A stretch of 64,000 nt of DNA from JABFSM01 sp963762545 (GTDB lineage: Bacteria; Gemmatimonadota; Gemmatimonadetes; Gemmatimonadales; GWC2-71-9): NCBI GenBank assembly GCA_963762545.1, contig CAVXLC010000005.1, positions 1 through 64,000 of the forward strand, read 5' to 3'. The notes under the pieces are model-generated. The model was not told the origin of the DNA. It was given only the letters and a program-made list of their open reading frames with translations, and made no database searches. Shown one piece after another: positions 18,229-28,000 of this stretch (within the stretch, counting starts at the first letter, position 1; each line of letters opens with the position of its first letter). Made by a program: the position numbers and the translations under genes.

Positions 18229-18678
18229 CTATGAGGCCTGGGCCCATTTGCTCCGTCCGTCCCGATGGAGACCGTAGGCCCGAAGCCGGCGCCACAAGGT
18301 GGTGCGGCTGATGCCCAGGCTCTTGGCGGTCTCGGCCAGGCGCCAGCCATGCTCGTCGAGCGATCGGACGATTGCCTCTCGCTCGCGGTCAGCCAGGGTG
18401 GTAGGACCCACGCTGCCCTGGATGAACATCGCCTCGCCCAGATCCAGGTTTCCGACTCGAATGGGTTTGAGCCGTCCCCCCAGCTCGGCGAGAGCAGGCA
18501 AGAGGTCGGACGCGGGGCGGCTGAGGTCGAGTCCCAGCTCACGGGCCTGCTGATTGGCGTAGAGCACTTTCCCCTGAGGGTCGAAAACGATCACCGCCTC
18601 ACTGAAGGCGTCCAGCAGGGCCTTCGCGAGGGGCGAAAACACCGAGGGGAGCGGAGTTGGGTGGTTAGGCGCCGTCAT
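18229..18678 (-). CDS. PAS-like sensor with Fis-type HTH (no AAA+ domain)
   Basis: This is 149 residues. The N-terminal part is PAS-like (LLDAFSEAVIVFDPQGKVLYANQQARELG, about 20-50). The C-terminal part is a Fis-type helix-turn-helix (REREAIVRSLDEHGWRLAETAKSLGISRTTLWRRLRAYGL, about 97-137). Sigma54 activators carry this HTH but also a AAA+ ATPase, which is absent, so it likely works as a simple DNA-binding regulator. It is divergent from the CatE-like gene and could bind the palindrome in their shared spacer; that link is inferred. Confidence 0.8.
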   Translation of the reverse strand: MTAPNHPTPLPSVFSPLAKALLDAFSEAVIVFDPQGKVLYANQQARELGLDLSRPASDLLPALAELGGRLKPIRVGNLDLGEAMFIQGSVGPTTLADREREAIVRSLDEHGWRLAETAKSLGISRTTLWRRLRAYGLHRDGRSKWAQAS

Positions 18679-18744
18679 ACTTCCGATCTACGGGGAGGCC
18701 GGGAATTTAGTTTCAGAAAGGAACCCCCGCCAGCAGGAGGAGCG

Positions 18745-18773
18745 TTGACAGTAGATGTTATAACATCTATTAT
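18745..18773 (+). promoter_or_regulatory. Near-consensus sigma70 promoter with embedded 18-bp operator palindrome
   Basis: TTGACA (18745-18750), a 17-bp spacer, then TATTAT (18768-18773). The spacer and first two bases of the -10 form the perfect palindrome TAGATGTTATAACATCTA (18752-18769), so a bound dimer would block RNA polymerase. It drives the CatE-like gene. Confidence 0.85.
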
Positions 18774-18834
18774 GGTGAGCGTACTGCCGTCCGGCAACGA
18801 CGCCGAAACCAACGCGCCGGGAGGCGCTGTTCGA

Positions 18835-19749
18835 ATGACTGATTCAAAAGTGAAACTGGAAGCCGGCTCCGCCTCGTTTACCGAGTCGCCACCCGGATTC
18901 CGTCTCCCTCAGGGACTTACCCTCGGCCCGGTCCGGCTCGAAGTAGCCGACTTGGGCAGGTCGCTGGAGTACTATCAGCGGGTCCTCGGCCTTAGGGCAC
19001 TCGAGCGGAATGCCCGCCGGGCCGTCCTGACCGCGCAAGAGGACCCGGTTCCCCTGGTCGAGCTCGACGAGCGCCGCGGCGCTGCGCCGGTACCGCGGCG
19101 CGGCAGACTCGGGCTGTACCATTTTGCCCTGCTCCTCCCTCACCGCGCCGATCTGGGCCGATTCCTGAGTCACCTCGCGGCCATCGGCGTGTATCCGGGG
19201 ATGTCCGATCATCTGGTCAGCGAGGCGCTCTACCTGACGGATCCGGACGGACTGGGCATCGAGGTGTACGCCGACCGTCCGCGCAGCAGCTGGCGCATGA
19301 ACGGCTCCGCCCTCGCCATGGCAACCGATCCGCTGGACGTGGAGGACCTTCTCAAGGCCGCAGGAGGCCTCCCCTGGACCGGCGCGCCGGCGGGCACCCG
19401 CGTAGGCCATGTACATCTCCACGTGGGAGACCTGAAGCAGGCGGCGGCCTTCTTCCACGCGGGGCTGGGACTGGACCGCGTGATCCTCGCCTTCCCCGGC
19501 GCGCTCTTCCTTTCGGCCGGCGGCTACCATCACCACCTGGGAACCAACACCTGGGCCGCGGACGCACCGCGGCCGACCGAGGGCGACGCCCGGTTGCTCG
19601 AGTGGACCCTTCGCCTGCCCCAAGCGGCCGAGCTGCAGGCCGCCGCTAGGTCCCTGGTGGAACGCGGGTATGAGGTGACGCGAGAAGGGAACGACGCGGT
19701 GTCCACGGATCCCTGGGGGACCCGGGTGCGGCTCACCAGCGGGATCTAG
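18835..19749 (+). CDS. VOC family extradiol dioxygenase, CatE-like
   Basis: This is 304 residues with two vicinal-oxygen-chelate modules: LGPVRLEVADLGRSLEYYQRVLG (about 26-50) and VGHVHLHVGDLKQAAAFFHAGLG (about 190-215). GLYHFALLLP, GIEVYADRP, GGYHHHLGTNTWA and LLEWTL match Bacillus CatE/MhqE-type catechol or hydroquinone 2,3-dioxygenases, with metal ligands His and Glu in those motifs. It likely opens aromatic diols or detoxifies quinone precursors. The ATG at 18835 follows GGGAGG; an earlier in-frame ATG at 18772 lies inside the -10 box and cannot be used. Its stop shares CTAG with the convergent EamA gene. Confidence 0.85.
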   Translation: MTDSKVKLEAGSASFTESPPGFRLPQGLTLGPVRLEVADLGRSLEYYQRVLGLRALERNARRAVLTAQEDPVPLVELDERRGAAPVPRRGRLGLYHFALLLPHRADLGRFLSHLAAIGVYPGMSDHLVSEALYLTDPDGLGIEVYADRPRSSWRMNGSALAMATDPLDVEDLLKAAGGLPWTGAPAGTRVGHVHLHVGDLKQAAAFFHAGLGLDRVILAFPGALFLSAGGYHHHLGTNTWAADAPRPTEGDARLLEWTLRLPQAAELQAAARSLVERGYEVTREGNDAVSTDPWGTRVRLTSGI

Positions 19750-20642
19750 GTCGACGTCAGGGCACTCCTGCGTCGCTGCTCCGCGATGATCACGATGCCC
19801 ACGCCGATGAAGATGGCCGTGCCGGCCAGGGCGACGCGCAGGGTCAGCTCTTCTCCCTGAAGGACCAGCGGGGCCACGGCGGTGGTGATGAGCGGCTGAA
19901 GGTAGATGAAGCTGGTGACCAGGGTCGGCGAGGCGCGCCGCAACGACCAGAGATTCAGGAAATAGGTGACGGTCGTCGGGAAGACCGTCATGTATGCCAG
20001 CCAGAGCAGCAGGCGATTGTTGAGCTGCTCCGGATGTACCGACCCGGCGGCATTCACCCCGAGGGGGAGCACGCCGATGAGGCCGGTCAAGGTCAGACAG
20101 AAGGCCACCGTTACCGGCGAGTAGCGCTCCAGCATCTGCTTGGACAGGAGGAACGCCAGCGCGTTGAACGCCATGCCGAGCAGCACCAGGACATTGCCGA
20201 GGGCAACGTCGGGCGCGAGCGAGACGCGGTCAGGCCCGATCAGATAGACGGTTCCCAGCGCGGCGACCGCCACGCCGGCCCACTTGAGTCCGCTGGGCCG
20301 ATCTCCGAGCAGGGCCCACCCGAATACCACCGTGAAGATGGGAATCATGGGGATCAGGATGGCCGCGTCGATCGCGGTCGTCCGGGTGAGCCCGAGCAGG
20401 ATCAGCAGCTGATTCCCCGCCCCGCCCAGCACCCCCAGCATCGCGAATTTCGCCCAGTCGGACACCGTCCGAGGCGTTCCGCCCTTCATGGCGCGGTGCG
20501 CGATGAAAAAGACGATCGACGCCACGACCATACGGAGCGTAACGATGACCGGAGCGGGTACAATCGGCAGCAGGAACTTGCCGACGATGACTCCGCTCGC
20601 ATAGATCATCTGAACCAGGACCAGAGCGAGGATGACTCGCAT
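19746..20642 (-). CDS. EamA/DMT superfamily transporter
   Basis: This is 298 residues with ten predicted membrane helices in two EamA repeats (first about 5-140, second about 150-290), e.g. MIYASGVIVGKFLLP and ALLGDRPSGLKWAGVAVAALGTVYL, the latter a typical EamA helix-end motif. The family exports metabolites or amino acids; the substrate is not evident. It is divergent from a TetR regulator with a 69-bp spacer, the usual arrangement for a locally controlled efflux gene. Confidence 0.85.
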   Translation of the reverse strand: MRVILALVLVQMIYASGVIVGKFLLPIVPAPVIVTLRMVVASIVFFIAHRAMKGGTPRTVSDWAKFAMLGVLGGAGNQLLILLGLTRTTAIDAAILIPMIPIFTVVFGWALLGDRPSGLKWAGVAVAALGTVYLIGPDRVSLAPDVALGNVLVLLGMAFNALAFLLSKQMLERYSPVTVAFCLTLTGLIGVLPLGVNAAGSVHPEQLNNRLLLWLAYMTVFPTTVTYFLNLWSLRRASPTLVTSFIYLQPLITTAVAPLVLQGEELTLRVALAGTAIFIGVGIVIIAEQRRRSALTST

Positions 20643-20676
20643 TGACCTTTACTTTCAATGTGTTACGTTTGAATGT
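20640..20676. promoter_or_regulatory. Candidate TetR operator between EamA and TetR genes
   Basis: CATTGA and TCAATG form an inverted pair (20640-20660, 9-bp spacer), and TTTCAATGT/TTTGAATGT form a direct pair 15 bp apart (20653-20676). The spacer is AT-rich against its surroundings. Confidence 0.35.
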
Positions 20677-20711
20677 CCGTTCAGTCAAATCACCAAACCA
20701 GCCGGAGTTCC

Positions 20712-21230
20712 ATGAAAGACGCTATTCTGGGAGCCGCGATCGACGTTATCGCTCTTCACGGACTGAACAACTGGACAGTGGAGGAGGTGGCTAATCGAGC
20801 CCACTGCGCCAAAGGCCTGGTGAACTATCACTACCGCTCGAAACAGGACCTGCTCGTCCGCGCGTCCGAGACCCTCCGAGACGACCGCTTTGCCCGCCGT
20901 CTTGCGGCTATTGGCCTGCCGGGTTCAGCCTCACTCGACCGACTCTGGACCGTGCTGGTCCAGGAGGTGGAGTCCGGCTGGTTCGCTGCCTGGCTCAGTC
21001 TGCTTGCCTCCGACGGGCCGCTCCGGACAGCGGCAGCCGAGCGACCGGCCGACATGGAGTCCTTTGCCGTGACCCTCGGCCGCTCCCTTGGATTGGGCGA
21101 CCAGCTCGGCCGGCAGGCCCCGCTCATCCAGTCCGCGCTCGACGGTCTCCAGCTCCGGCTGCTCCAAGGTGCGTCGGTCGCCGATACCGAGGAAGCCTAT
21201 CATCGCTTCTGGCTAGGCGCCCTCGGATAA
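20712..21230 (+). CDS. TetR family transcriptional regulator
   Basis: This is 172 residues from the ATG at 20712, which has CGGAG upstream; an in-frame ATG at 20673 lacks a ribosome site and sits in the putative operator. The N-terminal HTH is AAIDVIALHGLNNWTVEEVANRAHCAKGLVNYHYRSKQDLL (about 6-48), the typical TetR recognition fold; the rest is a helical ligand domain. It probably represses the divergent EamA exporter. It is followed by a strong terminator. Confidence 0.88.
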   Translation: MKDAILGAAIDVIALHGLNNWTVEEVANRAHCAKGLVNYHYRSKQDLLVRASETLRDDRFARRLAAIGLPGSASLDRLWTVLVQEVESGWFAAWLSLLASDGPLRTAAAERPADMESFAVTLGRSLGLGDQLGRQAPLIQSALDGLQLRLLQGASVADTEEAYHRFWLGALG

Positions 21231-21262
21231 AAGGATAAGAGGTGCCGGGTGGGAAGGCATGA

Positions 21263-21305
21263 CGTGAAGAGGGGGCCCCGAACGTCTCGGGGCCCCCTCT
21301 TCACG
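21263..21305. terminator. Bidirectional intrinsic terminator
   Basis: A perfect 19-bp inverted repeat (CGTGAAGAGGGGGCCCCGA and its complement) surrounds a 5-nt loop (ACGTC). It lies between the TetR stop and the stop of the convergent amidohydrolase. The U-tract is short, but the stem is very stable and A/T pairs at its base serve both strands. Confidence 0.85.
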
Positions 21306-21330
21306 GCCGCCTACTACCTCGGTCCCCGGT

Positions 21331-24300
21331 TTACCTGATCCCCGCGACGGTCCTGGGCGCGCCGTCCTGCCAGTATTGCGGCGCCAGGATACGCTGGCGG
21401 GGCCAGATTTCATTCAGGGTGCCCGCGTCGTAGATCCGGCCGTTCTTCATCACGTACCGCAGGGTATTCGAGTTGCGGATATTCTCGAGCGGGTTGGCGT
21501 CCATCACCACGATGTCCGCCATCTTGCCGGCCTCGAGGCTGCCCAGATCGGCGCCCATACCGATGGCCTCGGCGCCGAAAATCGTGGCGGCCCGCAGCAC
21601 GTCGTGGGGCGACATTCCCCCCGAGGCCATGGACCAGAGTTCCCAGTGATATCCCAGACCCTGGAGCTGGCCGTGGCTGCCGATGCCGATCCGGGCCCCG
21701 TTTTCGATCATGCGCTTGGCGAACTCCGCGTGCATCGGGAAGACGTATTCCTCTTTCCGGAACCATCCACCGGGGCCCGGGCTACCCCCCGAGCCGGTGC
21801 CGCGCCGACGGGTCCGCGCATCGAGCGCGGGCTCGGGAAAGAAATGGCGCAGCTTCGCGTCCCCATGGACGTTTTCCGTCCCGTAATAGTAGTTCTCGCC
21901 GAACGGGCCGCCGTAGGAGACCAGCAACGTCGGTGTGTTGGTCGTCTGCGACGCCTTGAACAGCTCCACCACATCGTTGTAGATCGGCGCGATGGGAAGC
22001 GCGTGCTCCACGCCGGGATAGCCGTCCATCGCGTGGGTAAGCTCGAGCTTGAAGTCGAGCCCGCCCTCCGTGGTGGGCATGATGCCGAGCTCCCTGGCAG
22101 CCATGATGATCCACTGTCGCTGCTGCCGGTTGCCCGCCATGTACATCTTGAGGGTCTTGGTGTCCCAGTACTGGCTGTACCGCTTGAGCACGGCGCGCGC
22201 GTGGTCCAGATCCCGGATGTTCTCACCGTCCGGAATGCCGACGCCGGGCCCGGTGGAGTACACCCTCGGCCCCAGCATGCCGCCGCTCTCGACCCGGTCC
22301 TGGTAGCTGAGCACGTCGGTGGTCTGGGTCTGAGGATCGCGCGTGGTGGTCACCCCGTAGGCCAGCGTGGTGAGATACTCCCAATGCTGAGCCGGATGGA
22401 TTTCCCAGACCAATCCTTGCGCATGGTAGTGGGTGTCCACGAACCCGGGGAGCACGGTCTTCCCGGAGACGTCGATGATCTTTGCCCCGCCGGGGATCTT
22501 GACCTCGCCCCGCTTGCCGACCGCGAGAATGCGATTGTCCTTCACGACGATGTCGGCGTTTTCGATGATCTCCTTTCCCTTCATCGTGATGGCGCGACCG
22601 CCTCGCAGAACCACGGTGCCCTTGGGCGTGTCCCGGGGAACTCCCACCTTGATCCGCACCTCGACCGGCTTGTACCCCGGCTTCTCGACCACCCGCTTGG
22701 CCGAATCGGCCCGCAGCGCCTGAATCTTCGACTGGATGGAATCGGGCACCGTCCCGCCCGCCTTCTTGATGCTGTCCGCCCTGGCGTTCAGCATCTTGAG
22801 ACTGTCGGTCCGGGCCGCCGCCAGCTTGGTGCTGTCGGCCTTGGCCTTGTCGGCGCTCTTCTTGGCGGAATCGGCGTGGGCGGAATCCGCCTTCAGCATA
22901 TCGATGCGCGGCTGAATCGAGTCGGCGCGCCCGCCGGCCTTCTTGATGCTGTCGGCGGTAGCCTGCAGTGACTTCAGGCTGTCGGCGCGGGCCGCCGCCC
23001 GGCGGGTGCTGTCGGCCTTGGCGCGGTCGATCACCTTGAGGCTGTCCTCGACGATCTTGGCCTGGTCGAGATCGTAGGTGACGAACGCGTTGCCCATTCC
23101 CCAATGGACCACCCGCCCGCTGGAGCCCCAGGACGGGAATTCGCCGCCGATATCGGTGAGCCGCTTGATGGGCACCGGCCCGCCGGACACGGAGGTGGTC
23201 GGCACCGGGCCGCCCACCTGGGGTATGGTCACCGTGTACACGTCGGTCCCGGCCTGCACCAGGGCGAGATCGCCCTTCGGCGCCATGAGAACCAGTCCCG
23301 CGGGCGGCGGACCCTGGGCTCCTTCGCGGGGCGGACCCTCCGCCTCGGCGAAGAACGGCCCCAGCCGGCGCGGGAGCGCCAGGCCCTCATCGGCTTCGAT
23401 ACCGGGAACGCCGGCACCGACGCCCGGCAAGCGGGTGACGCGGAGGTGCTGCTTCACATCGGTGCCGTCCCAACGGAACGACACCAGCCCTTCCACCGGG
23501 CTGTAGGCGTAGATCCGCGAGGTGTCCGATGAGAAATGCGCGACGTCGCGGGTCCCGCTCGGGGCGATGAGCACCGCGTCTCCGCCGCTGGCGGCGACCC
23601 AGACGAATTCGGCGCCCAGCGTGTTGCCCACCTCGCGATAGTCGCGGGCGGTGCCCCGCGTGGCGACGATCCGGGAGCCGGTCGGCGACCAGGCGAGGTT
23701 GTAGTACATCGCCGGGGTGCGGGTGAGCGCAACCGGCACGGCGCCCTTGGGTCCCGCCTCCGCGGCGACCTTCATGATCTGCCCGCCGGCCGCGTCCCCC
23801 CAGGTGACGTAGGCGATCCATTTGCCGTCGGGCGACCAGGCCGGGTGGAACTGGCCGACGTCCGTTGGATCCAGGCGCCGGGGCGTGCCCGACGGGAGAT
23901 CGGCGATGTAGAGCCGGTCGAGCGCGGTGAAGACCACCCGCTTGCCATCGGGCGACGCGACCGGGTTGCGGATCTGGCGGGCGGTGAGCATGGCCGAGGT
24001 GTCGACCCGGTAGGCGAACTTCACCTCGGGCCCGATATCGAGCTTCACATCGGCGGTGAAGGGGATCTTGGCCGCGGCGCCGCCATCCACCGGAATCCGC
24101 CAGATCTCTCCGCCGTAGGAGGCGACCACCGACCTGGAATCCGGCATGAAGGCGTAGCCCGGCAGCACGTCGAGCGGCGCGCGGGACTCCTGCTCGTCGC
24201 GCTGCACCGGATAGGCCAGCCAGCGCTCCTCCCCGCTGGCCAGATCGCGAATCACGAGACCGGTCTCGGTGTGGTACCGGGTCCCGTAGACCAGCCACTT

Positions 24301-25065
24301 CCCGTCCGGAGAAATCTCGGGTCGGAAGGCGGACCCGTAGCGGACCGTCATCCGGCTGGATTCACCGGTCTGCCGGTCGTACCGGGCCAGCTCGTACTGC
24401 GGCAGGATGGCGTTGTATTGCCAGTCGCCGTTCCGGCCCGCATACCAGATGTAGCGCCCATCGGGAGAGAACGCGGCGCCCAGTCCCTTGAGCCCGGCCG
24501 GCTGCTGGAGCATGGTGAGCCCGCCGCCGCCGTCCACGTGGTACATCTGCAGCTTCGCGGGACCGCCGAGACCGGCCGAGCGGCTGTCCACGACATATTT
24601 CCCGTCGGGCGCCCAGCGCGGGGAGAAGTGCAGGTTGTTGTTCCCCTGGGTGAGCTGGGTCGTGTCCTTCATGTCGAGCGACAGAATCCAGATGTTGTCG
24701 CCGCCGCTCCGATCCGAGACGAAGACGACCTTCTTCCCGTCCGGACTGAAGCGCGGCTGGGCATCGTACGCCATCCCGCTGGTGAGGCGGGCCGCGGTGC
24801 CTCCCGAGATCGGCAGGGTGTAGAGGTCGCCCAGGAGATCGAAGACGATGGTCCGGCCGTCGGGGCTCACGTCCAGCGAAATCCAGGTGCCCTTGGACGC
24901 CGAGAAGCTGGCGTGGCGCCCCACCTCGAGCGGCAGGGGTTTGGGCGGAGGACCTCCGTTGGCTCCGGGGCCCCGGGGGCCCTGGGCGGCGAGGAGAGCG
25001 GGAATCAGTGCGGCCACCAGGGCGGAGCCACCGCGTGCGCGCATGGAAAACCCCTTGATAGACAT
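21331..25065 (-). CDS. Secreted PD40 beta-propeller/amidohydrolase fusion (with coil-rich insert)
   Basis: This is 1244 residues with a signal peptide (SALVAALIPALLAAQ). PD40 repeats (SPDGRTIVFDLLGDLY, SPDGKWIAYVTWGD and others) cover about 45-650. The C-terminal amidohydrolase domain begins near PKGTVVLRGGRAITMKG and has GFVDTHYHAQG (metal HxH), ELTHAMDGYPGVEHA, GSHGQLQGLGYHWELW and EAGKMADIVVMD. The family hydrolyses amide or ring substrates; the actual substrate is unknown. The ATG at 25065 is chosen because it begins the signal peptide, 8 bp after the upstream paralogue stop. An Ala/Asp/Ser/Lys-rich insert absent from the paralogue separates the two halves. Confidence 0.88.
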   Translation of the reverse strand: MSIKGFSMRARGGSALVAALIPALLAAQGPRGPGANGGPPPKPLPLEVGRHASFSASKGTWISLDVSPDGRTIVFDLLGDLYTLPISGGTAARLTSGMAYDAQPRFSPDGKKVVFVSDRSGGDNIWILSLDMKDTTQLTQGNNNLHFSPRWAPDGKYVVDSRSAGLGGPAKLQMYHVDGGGGLTMLQQPAGLKGLGAAFSPDGRYIWYAGRNGDWQYNAILPQYELARYDRQTGESSRMTVRYGSAFRPEISPDGKWLVYGTRYHTETGLVIRDLASGEERWLAYPVQRDEQESRAPLDVLPGYAFMPDSRSVVASYGGEIWRIPVDGGAAAKIPFTADVKLDIGPEVKFAYRVDTSAMLTARQIRNPVASPDGKRVVFTALDRLYIADLPSGTPRRLDPTDVGQFHPAWSPDGKWIAYVTWGDAAGGQIMKVAAEAGPKGAVPVALTRTPAMYYNLAWSPTGSRIVATRGTARDYREVGNTLGAEFVWVAASGGDAVLIAPSGTRDVAHFSSDTSRIYAYSPVEGLVSFRWDGTDVKQHLRVTRLPGVGAGVPGIEADEGLALPRRLGPFFAEAEGPPREGAQGPPPAGLVLMAPKGDLALVQAGTDVYTVTIPQVGGPVPTTSVSGGPVPIKRLTDIGGEFPSWGSSGRVVHWGMGNAFVTYDLDQAKIVEDSLKVIDRAKADSTRRAAARADSLKSLQATADSIKKAGGRADSIQPRIDMLKADSAHADSAKKSADKAKADSTKLAAARTDSLKMLNARADSIKKAGGTVPDSIQSKIQALRADSAKRVVEKPGYKPVEVRIKVGVPRDTPKGTVVLRGGRAITMKGKEIIENADIVVKDNRILAVGKRGEVKIPGGAKIIDVSGKTVLPGFVDTHYHAQGLVWEIHPAQHWEYLTTLAYGVTTTRDPQTQTTDVLSYQDRVESGGMLGPRVYSTGPGVGIPDGENIRDLDHARAVLKRYSQYWDTKTLKMYMAGNRQQRQWIIMAARELGIMPTTEGGLDFKLELTHAMDGYPGVEHALPIAPIYNDVVELFKASQTTNTPTLLVSYGGPFGENYYYGTENVHGDAKLRHFFPEPALDARTRRRGTGSGGSPGPGGWFRKEEYVFPMHAEFAKRMIENGARIGIGSHGQLQGLGYHWELWSMASGGMSPHDVLRAATIFGAEAIGMGADLGSLEAGKMADIVVMDANPLENIRNSNTLRYVMKNGRIYDAGTLNEIWPRQRILAPQYWQDGAPRTVAGIR
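22666..23019 (-). repeat. Tandem 59-residue repeat inside the PD40-amidohydrolase
   Basis: Two consecutive copies begin KADSTRRAAARADSLK and KADSTKLAAARTDSLK; each continues to ADSIKKAGG. The unit is 177 bp. The motif (A/R)DS(I/L)K recurs every 7-9 residues, suggesting a long helix or coiled coil. The paralogue has only about 25 residues here. Confidence 0.75.
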
Positions 25066-25073
25066 GGCGGGCC

Positions 25074-28000
25074 TCACCGGATGCCGGAGGGAGTGTTCGG
25101 CGCGGTGTGGCGCCACGGTTGATCGCCGGCGGGTTTCTGCCTGGGCCACAGCTCGTCCAGCGTGTTGCCGTCGTAGAGACGGCCGTTCTTCATCACGAAG
25201 TGGATGGTGTTGGTGTTCCTGAGATCCTGGAGCGGATCCTTGTCGAGCACCACCAGGTCGGCGAGCTTGCCGGGCTCGAGCGAGCCCAGGTCCTTGCCCA
25301 GCCCGATGGCTTCGGCGCCGTAGATCGTCGCGACGCGGAGCACGTCGTGGGGTGTCATCCCGCCGCTTCCCATCATCCACATCTCCCAGTGGTAGCCCAG
25401 GCCCTGGAACTGGCCGTGACTGCCGACACCGGCGCGGCCGCCGGCCTCGATGAGCTGCTTGATCCACGCGGCGTGCCGCGGGAAGGAGTATTCCTCCTTC
25501 ATGAACCAGCCGCCCGGGCCGGGGCTCCCCCCGGCACCCTGTCCACGGCGGCGGGCCTTGGAGTCGAGCTCTTCGGGCGGGGTGAAGTACTGGACCTTGG
25601 GGTCGTCCACCGGACTCTCGTTGGTGTACCAGTAGTTCTCACCGAACGGACCGCCATAGGAGACGATCATGGTCGGCGTGTTGGTGGTCTGGGTCGTCTT
25701 GAACAGCTCGATCACGTCATTGTAGGCCGGATCGATCGGCATGGTGTGCTCGATGCCGGGATAGCCGTCCATGGCATGGGTCATGTTGAGGCGGTAATCG
25801 AGCCCGCCTTCGGTGGTCGGCATGAGCTTGAGCTCGCGCGCCGCCATGATGAGCCATTGGCGCTGCATGCGATTGCCGGCCAGATACATTTTGAAGGTCT
25901 TGGTGTCGTAGTAGTCGCTGTAGCGCTTGAGAATATTCCGCGCGTGATCGAGGCTGCTCACCTTCTCGCCGCTGAAGACGCCCGGCCCGGTGGAGTAGAT
26001 CCGCGGGCCGATCGCCGAGCCGGCCTCGACCCGGTCGCCGTAGGTCAGCACGTCGGTGGTGGCGGTTTGCGGATCGCGGGTGGTGGTGACGCCATAGGCC
26101 AGGTTGGCCAGGTAGATCCAGGGCTGCTGCCAGTGCAGACCCCAGGCCGGCCACATGTGGGAATGGGTGTCCACGAACCCGGGGACGATGGTCTTGCCGC
26201 TCACGTCGATGACCCGCGCGCCGGCCGGCTCCGGCCCGCGGGGCCCGACGCTCACGATGCGGTTGTTCCGGATCACGATGTCGGCGTTCTCCACGATTTC
26301 GTGGCCCTTCATCGTCACGGCCCGGGCACCGCGGAGCACCACCGTTCCCTGGGGAATGTCCCGCTCGGCGGCCACGAGCATCCGCTGTTCCTGCGGCCGA
26401 TAGGCGGCCCGCGCCCGGGTGGCGGAATCGGCGTGGGCCCGGAACAAGCTGTCGTCGGTGGCCTGCGCCTGGTCGAGCCGGTAGGTCACGAAGGCGTTGC
26501 CGATCGACCAGTAGATGGTCCGGCCATCGGCGCCCCAGACCGGGAATTCGCCGCCGATGTCGGTGAGCTTCCGCACCGGCACCGCGGCGCTGTCGGGCTT
26601 GCTGACGTTGACCGTCGGCACCGTCCCGCCGGTGACCGGCACCGTCACCACATAGAAGTCATTGTTGTACACCGCGAGAGCCAGATCACCCTTGGGCGCC
26701 ATGAGGATGGGCCCGGCGGGAAATCCGGTCGGGATCGGCTCCCGATCCTGGTCCCCGGCCGCGACCTGGTCCTGCTTGGGCATCGGCATGTCCTCGAGGG
26801 CCTGGCCGCGCGCCGTCAGGGTGAACGGCAAGGGACCCAGGACCCGGAGGTGCTGCTTCAGGTCGGTGCCGTCCCACCGGAACGACACCAGTCCCTGGGC
26901 GAAATCGAAGGCGTAAATCCGGGTGGTGTCGCTGGTGAAATGCGGGTTGGACCGGTTCCCCGCCGGTCCGATGAGGGTCACGTCGCCGCCGGTGGCCGGT
27001 ACCCAGACGAATTCGGCGCCGGTGTTGGGGTAGAACGGATCGATCGACTGCTTGAGATCGCGGGATGGCGAGCGCACCGCGACGATGCGGCGCCCGTCGG
27101 GGGCCCAGGCCAGCTGCTGGTACAGGGCCGGCACCCGGGTCAGCTCCACCGGTGTTCCACCGGCGGGGCTCGCCCGCATGATGTGGCCGCCATCGCCGTC
27201 CCAGGTCGCGTAGGCCAGGGCGCTCCCGTCGGGCGACCAGGTGGGGAAGTACTCCGCGATGTCCTGGCTGGTCACCCGGCGCGGCACGCCGCCGGGGAGA
27301 TCCGCCACGTACAGCCGGTCCAGCGCGGTGAATGCCACACGGCGTCCGTCCGGCGAGGCCACCGCATCCCGGATCTGCTTGACGGTAAAGGTGGGCGTAT
27401 CCTGGATGGGATACTCGAACTGGAGCCGCGGACCCACCGCCACCTGGGCGTCCACCACGAAGGGGATCTTCGCGGGCGCCGTGCCATCCACCGGCACCCG
27501 CCAGATCTCGCCGCCGTAGGAGATCACGACCGCCTTCGAGTCCGGGGTGAAGGAATAGCCGGGCAGCACGTCCATGTTGGCGACCGACTCCTGGTCATCG
27601 CGCTGGATCGGGTAGGCCAGCCAGCGCTCCTCGCCGCTGGCGAGATCCCGAATGCGGAGGCCGGTCTCCGTCTCCTGGCGCGAGCCGTAGGTCAGCCACT
27701 TCCCGTCGGGCGAGATCGCGGGGCGGAACGCCGAGCCGAACCGGGCCGACATGGTGGTGCGGGTGCCGGTCTGCCGATCGTACACCGCCAGCTGATACTG
27801 CGGCATGATGGCGTTGTACTGCCAGGTTCCATTCCGCTGGGCAAACCAGATGTAGCGCGAATTGGGGCCCATGGCGGGGCCCATGACCCGGGGGCCGGGG
27901 GACGCCCCGAGCTGCAGGCCGTACCCCCCGTGCACGTTGTAGAGCCAGAGCTTTTCGGTGGCGAGGGGGGTGGACTTCGCGACGAACACATACTGCCCGT

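Noticed and set aside
18772..18834. Upstream ATG (18772) for the CatE-like gene
   Set aside because: It lies in the -10 box of the promoter and before the expected transcription start.
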